A stretch of 64,000 nt of DNA from Pedobacter steynii (GCF_900103665.1 NZ_FNGY01000006.1:186001-250000); one strand, 5' to 3'; counted from the first letter of the stretch, positions 1-7,999 are shown. Numbers and translations are program-made. Notes: generated by a model from the sequence alone, not told the origin.

Positions 1-549
1 GTTGTTTCCCCCTCCGTTAGGTTCATGCCAGTCTAAAAACTGAGAATAATAGAAGCCGAACTGAATGCCTCTTTTTCTGGTGGCATCGGCGAGTGCTTTC
101 ATTGGGTCTTTACCATAGGGAGAAGCTTTTACAATATTGAAATCACTGACTTTCGAGTCGTACATCGCAAATCCTTCATGATGTTTTGCAGTGATGACCA
201 TATAACGGATGCCTGCATCTTTTGCCAGATCTGCCCATTCCTGAGCCTTGAATTTAACGGGGTTAAAGCTGGAAGCAACCTTTGCATATTCGGATGCAGG
301 AATCTTAGCCTGGTTCATCAGCCATTCTCCGCTGCCATAGTAATCTTTATCTTTCCATACACCCGCAAGCTTTGAATACAGCCCCCAGTGAATAAACATC
401 CCAAACTTCGCATTCTTAAACCAAACGGTATTCGGATTTTCTTTTTCACTTGCTTCTTTGTCCCATCTGTCAATATCTTGTGCAAATGAAAATCCAGAGG
501 TTAGGAAGTATAAAAAGCTGCAGATAATGATTTTTTTGAGGTGGTTCAT
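1..549 (-). CDS. Alpha-L-fucosidase, GH29 family (N-terminal part; cut by window edge)
   Basis: The first 183 codons of a secreted glycosidase lie here; the rest is beyond base 1. The protein starts with a signal peptide (MNHLKKIIICSFLYFLTSG, ending near FAQ) and continues with GH29 hallmarks: NAKFGMFIHWGLYS at about residue 46, GSGEWL, and YMVITAKHHEGFAMYDS at about residue 116. GH29 enzymes are retaining exo-fucosidases, periplasmic or surface-bound in Bacteroidota. The nucleophile aspartate lies beyond the visible part, so activity cannot be judged. A glycoside hydrolase that is not GH29 is unlikely given these motifs. Confidence 0.9.
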   Translation of the reverse strand, partial: MNHLKKIIICSFLYFLTSGFSFAQDIDRWDKEASEKENPNTVWFKNAKFGMFIHWGLYSKLAGVWKDKDYYGSGEWLMNQAKIPASEYAKVASSFNPVKFKAQEWADLAKDAGIRYMVITAKHHEGFAMYDSKVSDFNIVKASPYGKDPMKALADATRKRGIQFGFYYSQFLDWHEPNGGGNN

Positions 550-730
550 ACGAGTTTAATGGTTGCTGGTTAGTTTGTTACTAAGTTAAGGAGCCTGTTT
601 TTTCATTGTTCTCTGTTTATAGCTAATCATTAAGCTTTTTTGGCAAGATATTCACATTTCCAGGCAATCCTTGGTAGTTTGCCTTAAATGGTTTAGGTTT
701 ATCCCTCCCAAATGTGTAGAAAGGATAGAA

Positions 731-1816
731 ATGGAAGGTCTGGTAAAAATGGAAATGGATAGAATGACGAATAAGGTAAAAATTAACTGGCTTGATTTAT
801 TAAAAGTGATCGCTGTATTTATGGTGATTGTGGCGCATGCCAATGATTGCATTATTCTAAATCAGGATGGAAATTTTAATTTTGAATGGGGAACTTATAT
901 AGGTTCTTTATACCGTTTCGCCGTTCCGTTATTTGTACTGATCTCCGGAGTTTTACTTTTGCCTGCTAAATTGGGCACTATAGAGTTTTATAAAAAACGC
1001 CTTTGGCGAATTGTTCCAGCCCTGCTCTTTTGGGGCCTGGTGTATGTCTTGTTCGATGGATTGGTGCTAAATCATAAAGCTTGGGATAAGATCCTGATGG
1101 AGATTGCTAAACTTCCATTGAGCTTCGGAGATTCTGCTCCTCACCTTTGGTATTTGTATATGTTGGTTGGATTGTACCTGGTCATACCAATAATATCGCC
1201 ATGGGTAGTTAAAGCCACAAAAAGAGAGCTGGAACTGGTATTGGCAATTTTTATCTTTTCGACTTTTATTCCTTATCTGAAGTTTCTGACTGGATTGGCC
1301 TTTGGGGTCTGTGACTGGAATGAATTCCATTCCTTTTATTACCTGTCAGGTTTTATAGGATATCTGTTAATGGGCTATTACCTGTATACTTATTTGCCGG
1401 GATGGAGTAACAAAGCAAAAAGGTGGACAGGGGCATTTCTGTTTTTAACCGGATATGGAATTACGTATTATCTGACAATCAGTGTTCCTTTCTCGATCCC
1501 AAATATTGAAATGGTATGGTACTACTGTTCTCCAAATGTCCTTTTAGAAGCAGTTGGTGTCTTCTTACTGGTAGAGGGAATGGAGTTTAAAGAAGGACTG
1601 CTCCTCAAAGTGATCCAAACTATTGCGCATTATTCTTTCGGGATTTTCCTGGTTCATTATTTTTTTATTGGTGTTATTTTCAGGTACATCGCTGCTCATT
1701 TTGATCTTCATCCTGGAGTAAATGTATTGGTATCCTGCATGCTTACCCTCTTCATTGCTTTTGCTGTGGTATGGATACTCGCCAGGTTCAGGCTGACGCG
1801 TAAATTAGTCATGTAA
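731..1816 (+). CDS. Membrane acyltransferase, acyltransferase-3 family (OafA/WecH-like)
   Basis: An integral membrane protein of 361 residues with about ten hydrophobic helices. The N-terminal INWLDLLKVIAVFMVIVAHA contains the family's helix-1 histidine, followed by RFAVPLFVLISGVLL. The family moves acetyl or other acyl groups onto surface polysaccharides or peptides at the inner membrane. The open frame begins at 671, but an AAGGA stands 5 bases before the ATG at 731, so that start is preferred; ATG 764 is possible. The gene stands alone, so its acceptor substrate cannot be inferred. Confidence 0.85.
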   Translation: MEGLVKMEMDRMTNKVKINWLDLLKVIAVFMVIVAHANDCIILNQDGNFNFEWGTYIGSLYRFAVPLFVLISGVLLLPAKLGTIEFYKKRLWRIVPALLFWGLVYVLFDGLVLNHKAWDKILMEIAKLPLSFGDSAPHLWYLYMLVGLYLVIPIISPWVVKATKRELELVLAIFIFSTFIPYLKFLTGLAFGVCDWNEFHSFYYLSGFIGYLLMGYYLYTYLPGWSNKAKRWTGAFLFLTGYGITYYLTISVPFSIPNIEMVWYYCSPNVLLEAVGVFLLVEGMEFKEGLLLKVIQTIAHYSFGIFLVHYFFIGVIFRYIAAHFDLHPGVNVLVSCMLTLFIAFAVVWILARFRLTRKLVM

Positions 1817-1835
1817 ACCTGATTTATTTTGAGCT

Positions 1836-1883
1836 CCTTCGACTGAGAAAGCTGTTAAGGATAGCTGGCATGCTCATCGAAGG
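1836..1883. repeat. Imperfect inverted repeat between convergent genes
   Basis: Arms CCTTCGA (1836-1842) and TCGAAGG (1877-1883) are extended inward by CTGAG against CTCA, with an inner AGCT pair. It lies between the stop of the acyltransferase and the stop of the XRE gene. It may end both transcripts or be a REP-like interspersed element. It lacks a clean T tract. Confidence 0.4.
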
Positions 1884-1891
1884 AACTACCG

Positions 1892-2206
1892 TTATTTGTC
1901 GTTGCGTAGTCCCAATAACCTTTTTATCCATCGGATAGTCTTCTGTAGAAAGGTATACCGGTGTTTGTGATCGGTAATGATATTGGAGATGATGAATTTC
2001 TGATCATAGGCTTTTATAGCGGCCAATGGCACATCCAGAATTTCGGCAATCTTCGTAAGTGATTCTTCTTTGATAACGGCCTTCTGCTCCATTCTTGATA
2101 CCGCCTGCTGACTTATTCCCAGTGCCTTGGCTAGTGTTTCTTGTTTCATTTCACGAGCTGTGCGAATGCGGCTCAGGTTTCTTCCTAAATGAGGTCTCTC
2201 AGTCAT
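1892..2206 (-). CDS. XRE-family helix-turn-helix transcriptional regulator
   Basis: A 104-residue regulator with one Cro/C1-type HTH domain at residues 8-62 (LSRIRTAREMKQETLAKAL, then GISQQAVSRMEQ as recognition helix). The last 40 residues are basic (KTIRWIKRLLGLR) and look like no known sensor domain. It is divergently oriented from the gene at 2343. The shared spacer holds two TTGT-N5-ACAA dyads, so it probably represses itself and perhaps its neighbour. Targets are unknown. Confidence 0.85.
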   Translation of the reverse strand: MTERPHLGRNLSRIRTAREMKQETLAKALGISQQAVSRMEQKAVIKEESLTKIAEILDVPLAAIKAYDQKFIISNIITDHKHRYTFLQKTIRWIKRLLGLRNDK

Positions 2207-2246
2207 AGTACTAATTTTTAAGTTTTTGTATTGTTTGAATAGCTAA

Positions 2247-2281
2247 TTGTATAATACAACCTCTTAAATTGTTAATTACAA
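2247..2281. promoter_or_regulatory. Two TTGT-N5-ACAA dyads, candidate XRE operators
   Basis: TTGTATAATACAA (2247-2259) and TTGTTAATTACAA (2269-2281) share the form TTGT-N5-ACAA. Their centres are 22 bp apart, about two helical turns, so two dimers would bind the same face. They sit between divergent XRE and 2343 genes, which suggests autoregulation. Confidence 0.5.
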
Positions 2282-2315
2282 CGGTGTGTAAATAAATTTA
2301 TTGAGATGAGTATTA

Positions 2316-2323
2316 TAGTTTTG
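2316..2323 (+). promoter_or_regulatory. Promoter -7 box TAGTTTTG
   Basis: Matches the Bacteroidota consensus TAnnTTTG and lies 19 bp before the ATG at 2343. No well-spaced -33 TTG is present. The twin dyads lie just upstream. Confidence 0.4.
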
Positions 2324-2342
2324 GTTAATTAAAACGAAACAT

Positions 2343-2993
2343 ATGACAATTATCGCTAAAAGAAAAGAAAAAGGATTAAAAATTAGTTTTACCACTTTCG
2401 ACCTGATTTACTTCATTCAGGTGAAAAGAATTGCTTCCGGCCTGTCTCAGGAAGAACTGTCCTTTTTAATCGGCAGAGGACACAGCTTTATAGAAGAAAG
2501 GGAAGCTTTTAAATCCAACAAAGAATTGTGGTTGGGGGACGTGTCAGTAATGTCTAAAATATTTGATTGCAGACCTGCTGAGTTCTTTAGGAGTGTAAAG
2601 GGGAAGGTGAATGAAATTCGGTTGTTATCCAGACAGATGATAAAAGGTGATTACATTCAATATGAAGTTTTTGGGTTACGTGAAGATAATTCCATTGAAT
2701 TGTTATACATGATCAATGAGGAGGACCCGTTAAAAAAATATACGGAACATGAGCAGTCTGTTTTGCTGAAGCTTTCCCAAACAGAGGTTGCAGGATTGCT
2801 GAGTGAACGCTACTTTGAGGGAGTGGAAAGATCTCCGTTTGAAATTTTCAGGGAATGTCGTAAACGTGGTGGCTTGCTCATTAAAGCGGACTTTGTAGCC
2901 CAGGTTTTGAATAATTATTTGATCGGACCTGGACCGCAGGTGCTTAGGAAATACAAACATAAAGACAGGGGATTTGTGTATCAGGGATTGTAA
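2343..2993 (+). CDS. Hypothetical protein with degenerate HTH-like N-terminus
   Basis: A soluble 216-residue protein of unrecognised function. Residues 25-75 (IQVKRIASGLSQEELSFLIG, then WLGDVSVMSKIFDCRPAEFF) have the pattern of an XRE-type HTH fold, although the usual recognition helix is unclear. The C-terminal half includes an LLSERYFEG helix and a basic tail. It sits divergently from the XRE regulator across shared operators, so the two may form a regulatory pair. No enzyme motif is visible. Confidence 0.6.
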   Translation: MTIIAKRKEKGLKISFTTFDLIYFIQVKRIASGLSQEELSFLIGRGHSFIEEREAFKSNKELWLGDVSVMSKIFDCRPAEFFRSVKGKVNEIRLLSRQMIKGDYIQYEVFGLREDNSIELLYMINEEDPLKKYTEHEQSVLLKLSQTEVAGLLSERYFEGVERSPFEIFRECRKRGGLLIKADFVAQVLNNYLIGPGPQVLRKYKHKDRGFVYQGL

Positions 2994-3075
2994 TGAAAAA
3001 TTAATGTTATACTTAAAAAGTATTTTTAATATTTTAGTGAGACTTTAATTGTTTAAAGTCGATAAATCAACGGAA

Positions 3076-3543
3076 ATGAATTTAAAAATTACTGCTCTTT
3101 TATTAACTACTGCCCTGGTTCCAGTCTTGAAACATGGGAATAATCCAAATCATGTAGCTAAAGATGTTCCGATTAAGGGAACATGGGAGCTGGTATCAGG
3201 TGTTACAATTCAGAAAGGGGATACGACCTTCACAGATTATAGAAAAGGCCAGAGGCAAATAAAGATCATCAATGATACTCATTTTGCTTTCCTAAACCAC
3301 GACTTGAAAATGGGCAAAGAGGGAACCCCTGTCTTTGTAGCCGGGGGAGGAAAGTATACCCTAAAAGGGAATCAGTATACAGAGCACCTGGAGTACTGTA
3401 ATTATAGAGAATGGGAAAATAAGACTTTCACATTTACGGTAACCTTAAAAAAAGATACCCTGACCCAGCGCGGAATGGAAAAAGATGAAAAAATTGGGGT
3501 GGACAGAGAGATCATTGAGAAATATGTAAAATCAATAGATTAA
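3076..3543 (+). CDS. Secreted lipocalin-like protein
   Basis: A 155-residue protein with an N-terminal hydrophobic stretch (MNLKITALLLTTALVPVL) consistent with export. GTWELVSG at about residue 40 is the usual opening strand of small lipocalin-like domains in Bacteroidota, followed by alternating beta strands. The ligand is unknown. An upstream TTG at 3049 would add nine polar residues before the signal sequence, so ATG 3076 is preferred. The stop is only 3 bases before the next gene, suggesting co-transcription with the glycosylase-like gene. Confidence 0.65.
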   Translation: MNLKITALLLTTALVPVLKHGNNPNHVAKDVPIKGTWELVSGVTIQKGDTTFTDYRKGQRQIKIINDTHFAFLNHDLKMGKEGTPVFVAGGGKYTLKGNQYTEHLEYCNYREWENKTFTFTVTLKKDTLTQRGMEKDEKIGVDREIIEKYVKSID

Positions 3544-3546
3544 GCC

Positions 3547-4629
3547 ATGAACCTGGAGGATGTTGCAAATATTAGGTTAGTAAACCAGCAGATCGAGGCA
3601 AGTACCTTTAATAGGGGGAAGGATCTGGTATCCTGGATGGGAGCAATGCAGGCTCAGGATTATGCAATGGCGATCTGGGGAATTGGACTGAGGCTTTCTG
3701 AGGCTACGGAAAAATTGATCCAGAAAGAGATAAACAACGGGTCGATCCTGAGAACACACCTGTTGCGGCCAACCTGGCACTTTGTTTCTGCCGATGATAT
3801 CTGGTGGATGTTGGAACTCACAGCAGCACAGGTAAGGATGAAATCCGGATCAAGGCTTAAAGAACTGGGCATAGACTCCGAGGTTTCCTTGAAAAGTAAT
3901 CAGGTTATCGAATCTGCTTTTGCAAACCATAAATACTTAACCCGGGAGGAATTGTATTTTGAAATGGAACAAAATAAGGTGGGAGGCGGTAAAGATCGCT
4001 GGTCTCACCTTATTTTTCTGGCGGAACTGGAAGGCATTTTATGCAGCGGAATAAAGAGAGATAAAAGCCAAACCTATGCCATCCTTGCTGATCGGGTGCC
4101 AAGACCAACTTCAATTAGCAGGGATGAGGCACTGGCGAAATTGGCGTTTAAGTATTTTTCAAGTCATTGTCCAGCCAGTATCAATGATTTCATCTGGTGG
4201 TCAGGCTTGCCTATAACTGCGGCGAAAAGAGCGTTGGAGATCATAAAGCCGAATTTTATTTCTGAAACGATTGCCGATCAGGAATTCTGGTTCCCTGAAC
4301 ATTTTTCCAGACCCCTCTCGAAAATTCCTTCTGTGTACCTGTTGCCGGCTTTTGATGAGTTTCTCATTAGTTATAAGGATAGAACTGCAGCATTTCCTTT
4401 AGCACATCACTCCAAAGCCTTTACCAACAATGGGATTTTTCATCCGGTCATTGTGGTCAACGGGCAGGTGAAAGGGCTATGGAAACGAACGATAAAGAAA
4501 GATGAGGTTTACTTTGAGCCAAAATTCTTTAACCCGGTATCTAAAGATATTTTAGATTTAACGGCGAAATCGGCCCTAAAATTCGCTGAATTTTTGGATA
4601 AAAAGTTAGTGTTTGTTGAACCAGCCTAA
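3547..4629 (+). CDS. Winged-helix DNA-binding protein, AlkZ-like DNA glycosylase (HTH_42 family)
   Basis: A 360-residue member of the HTH_42 (former DUF1006) family, which includes Streptomyces AlkZ and E. coli YcaQ/AlkX, monofunctional glycosylases that unhook bulky alkyl or crosslink lesions. Family marks are LRPTWHFVSADDIWWML, the central SHLIFLAELEGILCSG and the C-terminal YLLPAFDEFLISYKDR followed by PVIVVNGQVKGLWKR. The catalytic Q-x-Q motif is seen as Q35-A-Q37 in MQAQDY, as in AlkZ; AlkX carries Q-x-D. It follows the lipocalin-like gene by 3 bases. Activity on a particular lesion is inference. Confidence 0.8.
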   Translation: MNLEDVANIRLVNQQIEASTFNRGKDLVSWMGAMQAQDYAMAIWGIGLRLSEATEKLIQKEINNGSILRTHLLRPTWHFVSADDIWWMLELTAAQVRMKSGSRLKELGIDSEVSLKSNQVIESAFANHKYLTREELYFEMEQNKVGGGKDRWSHLIFLAELEGILCSGIKRDKSQTYAILADRVPRPTSISRDEALAKLAFKYFSSHCPASINDFIWWSGLPITAAKRALEIIKPNFISETIADQEFWFPEHFSRPLSKIPSVYLLPAFDEFLISYKDRTAAFPLAHHSKAFTNNGIFHPVIVVNGQVKGLWKRTIKKDEVYFEPKFFNPVSKDILDLTAKSALKFAEFLDKKLVFVEPA

Positions 4630-4660
4630 GGCTATATTTTTTATATCCGGGCATTTGGGC

Positions 4661-4668
4661 TACCTTTG
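4661..4668 (+). promoter_or_regulatory. Promoter -7 box TACCTTTG directly before a start codon
   Basis: A perfect TAnnTTTG match whose end is 5 bp before the ATG at 4674. The transcript would begin within a few bases of the ATG, so the small ORF would be nearly leaderless. No clear -33 element. Confidence 0.4.
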
Positions 4669-4673
4669 TCTTA

Positions 4674-4823
4674 ATGAATTCTACAAGGCAGTTAAATAAA
4701 ACATACAACGATCAGTTTGCTACGCAATTGCGGACTGCGACTGCTATGTTCTGCCGTTTTCTCTCCCTGCAATATCGCCTGGGAGATTCTTTTCTTAAAA
4801 GTAGCAAGGACTTTATTAATTAA
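4674..4823 (+). CDS. Small ORF, 49 residues, hypothetical
   Basis: The reading frame MNSTRQLNKTYNDQF...SSKDFIN is 49 codons, amphipathic, with one Cys. No family is recognised. Support comes from a perfect -7 box just upstream and a CCCCA/TGGGG hairpin (4825-4850) just after the stop. Those two elements could equally bound a small RNA of about 180 nt instead of a coding gene. Confidence 0.35.
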   Translation: MNSTRQLNKTYNDQFATQLRTATAMFCRFLSLQYRLGDSFLKSSKDFIN

Positions 4824-4824
4824 G

Positions 4825-4850
4825 CCCCAGCCTCTCTGAAGGTTTGGGGA
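4825..4850 (+). terminator. Hairpin after the 49-codon ORF
   Basis: CCCCA pairs with TGGGG around a 15-base interior, then comes a T-rich stretch (TTAATTTCTTTTCCTTTT). It is a weak intrinsic terminator candidate. Confidence 0.35.
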
Positions 4851-4895
4851 TGATTACCTTAATTTCTTTTCCTTTTATCTTTTTGTTTTTTTATC

Positions 4896-5081
4896 ATGAA
4901 AAAATCAGACATGGCATCCCTTTTTAGGGCTGTTCTTGTGTTGCTTTCTTTGCTGAACCTATGCGTTTTGCTACTCGCTGTCCTATTGTTGAAACCCATA
5001 TGGATTGGTTTTGCCATTGCCCTTTTTGTGCTGCTGATGGAAATACAATCGCTATTGATGAAATGGAAGATAAATCCTTAA
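4896..5081 (+). CDS. Small membrane protein, hypothetical
   Basis: A 61-residue protein dominated by two hydrophobic segments (residues 8-31 and 33-54), ending in the short basic tail MKWKINP. The ATG at 4896 follows a T-rich stretch. No family is recognised. It could be a two-helix inner-membrane protein. It precedes the Gre-like gene but is separated from it by a hairpin at 5129. Confidence 0.5.
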   Translation: MKKSDMASLFRAVLVLLSLLNLCVLLLAVLLLKPIWIGFAIALFVLLMEIQSLLMKWKINP

Positions 5082-5128
5082 GAAAGATGGAGAAATTAAT
5101 CAGGAGGAGCCGGGATTTTGATGATTTG

Positions 5129-5154
5129 GCCCCAGTTGAGTTTCAGACTGGGGC
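5129..5154 (+). terminator. Hairpin between small membrane protein and Gre-like gene
   Basis: Perfect 8-bp arms GCCCCAGT (5129-5136) and ACTGGGGC (5147-5154) with a 10-base loop. No T run follows, so it could be a weak terminator or a leader structure for the gene at 5199. Confidence 0.45.
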
Positions 5155-5198
5155 TACAAGATTAATTAAATTATTTGACCCATTTAATCCATAAATCC

Positions 5199-5600
5199 AT
5201 GAATACGACTTCATTAAAAATAGACAATACACCCATTATTTTATCAACAGGAATTTTCGATTTGTTAAAAGACCACATTAGAAGAAGGAAATTAAGCAAA
5301 TTCAATGAAGAAAAGCTAAAGCTGGAACTTCGTTGTGCAAGACAGGTACTAAGAAAAGAATTGCCGGAAGATGTGGTTACCGTAGATACTTGTGTTCGGG
5401 TAAAAGAACTGGAATCAGGGAATGAATTTATCTACACCCTGGTGGCTCCGGGAAAAGCAAGGGATAAGCATAAGACGCTTTCCATCTTATCACCTATCGG
5501 CGTTGCAATGCTGGGTTATGTTAAGGGAGCTAAGTTACAATGGGAAATGGCTGATGGAATCAAAGCTTATCAGATAGAAGAAGTGACAAAACTGGGATAG
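5199..5600 (+). CDS. GreA/GreB C-terminal-domain protein (Rnk-like)
   Basis: A 133-residue protein. The C-terminal half (about 60-130: VRVKELESGNEFIYTLVAPG, then LSILSPIGVAMLGYVKGAKLQWEM) is the FKBP-like domain shared by GreA, GreB and Rnk, which binds the RNA polymerase secondary channel. The N-terminal helical part is short, so the long acidic-tipped coiled coil of Gre factors is missing, as in Rnk. A role in tuning transcription rather than transcript cleavage is therefore more likely. ATG 5199 is preferred over the frame opening at 5175 because family homology begins near there. Confidence 0.75.
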   Translation: MNTTSLKIDNTPIILSTGIFDLLKDHIRRRKLSKFNEEKLKLELRCARQVLRKELPEDVVTVDTCVRVKELESGNEFIYTLVAPGKARDKHKTLSILSPIGVAMLGYVKGAKLQWEMADGIKAYQIEEVTKLG

Positions 5601-5613
5601 CCTGGTATTTTAA

Positions 5614-5642
5614 CCCTGTTCAGGATTTTCTACTGAACAGGG
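5614..5642. terminator. Bidirectional terminator hairpin
   Basis: Perfect 9-bp arms CCCTGTTCA (5614-5622) and TGAACAGGG (5634-5642) with an 11-base loop. It lies between convergent Gre-like and EamA genes. T-rich flanks are modest on both sides. Confidence 0.7.
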
Positions 5643-5671
5643 GTCTTATGACAATAGATATTTCTTCCCCC

Positions 5672-6643
5672 TTATTTAGAAACCTGCAATTCTGCGGCAG
5701 AAGAAGTGGCTTTTGTCGCATTTCTATATTTGACCAGATTAATCAGAAGTACACTTGCCAGGATTACAATAAGTCCTAAAATCTGGATCAGGGTCACTTT
5801 TTCATTGGTAAAACAAACACTTAGTAACACCGCTACTACCGGATTGACATAAGCATAAGTGCTCACCTGTGTTGCAGGGCGGACACTTAACAACCATACA
5901 TAAGCACTAAAGGCAGCAATGGATCCAAAAATGATCAGGTAACCGATCGATAGCCAGGCATCCAGTGGGATGTTCTCCCAATGAAAGCCCTTGAATTCTG
6001 AAGTCAGAAAGCTGCCTGGTATGAAAGCAATCCCGGCGGCGAGCATTTGCCAGGCTGTATTCACGGCTACAGAGCTCTGTGGATCGGATTTATACTTGGA
6101 GAATAAAGATCCGCCAGCCCATGCAATTGGACCAATCATCAATAAAGCCATTCCTAAAATCTGCATATCACTTTGGCTGGTATTCAGCGAGCGCATGATC
6201 TGTTCCCCGAATAATAAAATAACACCAATAAAGCCGATGATCAGACCTGCTATGGTAGATTTGCTGCTCAGGTTCTCTTTCCATTTTGGTTTATCCAGAA
6301 TGACAAACCAGATGGCAGCGGAAGCGACCATGATCGCAACCAATCCACTGGGAATAAACTGCTCCACCCAGATGACAATACCATTTCCAACACCAAGCAT
6401 CAAAAAGCCACTTATTGCTGCATATTTAATATTTTTCCTGTCAAAGATTTGCTCTCCTCTGAAACGGCACCAGGCCATGAGTAAGGCTCCGGCAACGAGG
6501 AAACGAAAAGTGCCCAGAATAAATGGAGGAAAGCCCGCAAGCGCTTTCTGAATGAAAAAATAAGTAGAACCCCATACCACATAAACGGTGGCAAAAGCCA
6601 GATAGACAAGGAGGGGGGACGCGGTTTTATTTAGGTTTGCCAT
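5672..6643 (-). CDS. EamA/DMT-family transporter (YedA-like exporter)
   Basis: An inner-membrane protein of 323 residues with ten predicted helices arranged as two EamA repeats (about 12-145 and 160-305). VYVVWGSTYFFIQKAL near the N-terminus is typical of the YedA group of drug/metabolite exporters. Substrates in this family are often amino acids or related metabolites. The Lrp-type regulator lies directly upstream with an 8-base gap, so the exporter is probably in its operon and controlled by it, perhaps in response to an amino acid. Confidence 0.88.
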   Translation of the reverse strand: MANLNKTASPLLVYLAFATVYVVWGSTYFFIQKALAGFPPFILGTFRFLVAGALLMAWCRFRGEQIFDRKNIKYAAISGFLMLGVGNGIVIWVEQFIPSGLVAIMVASAAIWFVILDKPKWKENLSSKSTIAGLIIGFIGVILLFGEQIMRSLNTSQSDMQILGMALLMIGPIAWAGGSLFSKYKSDPQSSVAVNTAWQMLAAGIAFIPGSFLTSEFKGFHWENIPLDAWLSIGYLIIFGSIAAFSAYVWLLSVRPATQVSTYAYVNPVVAVLLSVCFTNEKVTLIQILGLIVILASVLLINLVKYRNATKATSSAAELQVSK

Positions 6644-6651
6644 AGGATGAA

Positions 6652-7131
6652 TTATTTTTCAGGGATGACCAATTGTTGTTCTTCTTTTACTGTTTCCAAT
6701 ACAATCGTGGTTCGAATGGAAAGTATATTCGGGATTTTACTAAATGAATTGCGCATTAAAGCCATGAGCGAGGCCGAATCTGTAGTCCTGACCTTTACCA
6801 GATAACAATCGTCGCCGGCAATAATATGTACTTCCTGGACCTCTTTTAGTTTAGAAAGTTCATTTGCAGTATCCATACAGCCTATGCTGTGCGACGCTTT
6901 CATAGATATGAAGGCAAGTAATTTTAAATTAACAGCAACAGGATTGATTCTTGCCGTATACTGAGTAATTACATTTTTTTGCTCTAGTTTCTTTACGCGC
7001 TCCAAAACTGCCGAGGGTGCCATTTCCAGTTCTTTCGCCATATGAACATTGGAGATTCTTGAATTTTCCTGCATTAACCTTAAAATGGCCAGGTCAATTT
7101 TATCTAAACTGATGGTGTTTTCGATTATCAT
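6652..7131 (-). CDS. Lrp/AsnC-family transcriptional regulator
   Basis: A 159-residue regulator with the classic arrangement: an N-terminal winged HTH (IDLAILRLMQENSRISNVHM, then MAPSAVLERVKKLEQKNVI) and a C-terminal RAM ligand-binding domain from about residue 70 (LLAFISMKAS, EVHIIAGDDCYLVKV). Such proteins form multimers that sense amino acids. It precedes the EamA exporter in one operon, a frequent pairing for amino-acid efflux control. A TAATTTTG box lies 33 bp upstream. Confidence 0.93.
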   Translation of the reverse strand: MIIENTISLDKIDLAILRLMQENSRISNVHMAKELEMAPSAVLERVKKLEQKNVITQYTARINPVAVNLKLLAFISMKASHSIGCMDTANELSKLKEVQEVHIIAGDDCYLVKVRTTDSASLMALMRNSFSKIPNILSIRTTIVLETVKEEQQLVIPEK

Positions 7132-7163
7132 TCTATAAATTTATGTAAAATCAGAATAATATT

Positions 7164-7171
7164 CAAAATTA
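7164..7171 (-). promoter_or_regulatory. Promoter -7 box for the Lrp-EamA operon
   Basis: On the minus strand the sequence is TAATTTTG, a perfect TAnnTTTG match 32 bp before the Lrp start codon. No clear -33 element. Confidence 0.4.
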
Positions 7172-7277
7172 TATTTAAAAATATGTTTTTAATTCTTTTT
7201 GATGTGTTTCGTGAAGCTTATCTTGTTTAGGATGGTAACTAAGTATAAAAGAAATATATTAGCGGATATAAAAAATC

Positions 7278-7946
7278 ATGAAGAATATAAAGGCACTTTT
7301 ATTTGATTTAGATGGAACACTGATCGATTCTGAATATTTTCATTATGAATGCTGGAACGAAATTCTGGAGGAGTACGGAGTTCAGTTGACCTATCCGGAT
7401 TGGCTGAAGAATTATGCCGGAATTCCTTTACCTGTTAATGCCCGTAATTTGCAGGAAAAATATGTGATCAATGCTTCCCTACCTGAAATGGTGAAAAGAA
7501 GGGAGGCCCTTACGCTGGAAAGGTTGAAGACTAAAGACGTCAACCTGATGCCTTTTGCTTTAGAAGTGGTCAAATTCTTTCATGAGCAAGATCTTGTACT
7601 TGCTATTGTTACTTCCAGTCCCCGTGAAGATGTGGAAGCCATCTTCGACAGAAATGGTTTGAGACCTTACTTCAGTTTAATCATCACGAGATCGGAGGTG
7701 CAGCACAACAAGCCTGATCCGGAGAGTTACAATAAGTGTTGTGAAGCACTTGGATTGTCCAAAGAAAACTGCTTGGTATTTGAAGACACCATTAATGGAA
7801 TTAAAGCTGCAAAAGCAGCGGGGATCAGGTGTTTTGCCATTCAGAGTAATACAGATATGCACGAATCACTTGATATTGCTGACCGGTTGTTTTTAGATTT
7901 AATGGAAGCGAAAGAATACCTGCTTAGTGATCAGTTTGTTGCTTAG
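7278..7946 (+). CDS. HAD-superfamily phosphatase (beta-phosphoglucomutase-like subfamily)
   Basis: A 222-residue cytosolic HAD hydrolase. Motif I is LLFDLDGTLIDSE with nucleophile D10 and acid D12; motif II is the Thr/Ser in IVTSSPRE; motif III is the lysine in NKPDPESY; motif IV is FEDTINGIKAAKAAG. The helical cap between residues 16 and 80 marks it as subclass IA, like sugar-phosphate phosphatases and beta-phosphoglucomutase. The substrate cannot be read from sequence. It appears monocistronic. Confidence 0.88.
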   Translation: MKNIKALLFDLDGTLIDSEYFHYECWNEILEEYGVQLTYPDWLKNYAGIPLPVNARNLQEKYVINASLPEMVKRREALTLERLKTKDVNLMPFALEVVKFFHEQDLVLAIVTSSPREDVEAIFDRNGLRPYFSLIITRSEVQHNKPDPESYNKCCEALGLSKENCLVFEDTINGIKAAKAAGIRCFAIQSNTDMHESLDIADRLFLDLMEAKEYLLSDQFVA

Positions 7947-7961
7947 GCGGTTGTCTCGAAT

Positions 7962-7999
7962 ACCCCCTAAGATTGACATTTACAGCACCCCTTAAGATT
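7962..7999. repeat. Tandem 13-bp repeat upstream of the DinB pair
   Basis: ACCCCCTAAGATT (7962-7974) and ACCCCTTAAGATT (7987-7999) match at 12 of 13 positions with a 25-bp period. They lie 70-105 bp before the DinB-family gene at 8068. They could be activator half-sites or chance. Confidence 0.35.

Noticed and set aside
178..375. 65-codon plus-strand frame
   Set aside because: It is antisense to the clearly coding GH29 fucosidase and resembles no protein.
1067..1330. 87-codon minus-strand frame
   Set aside because: Antisense shadow of the acyltransferase gene.
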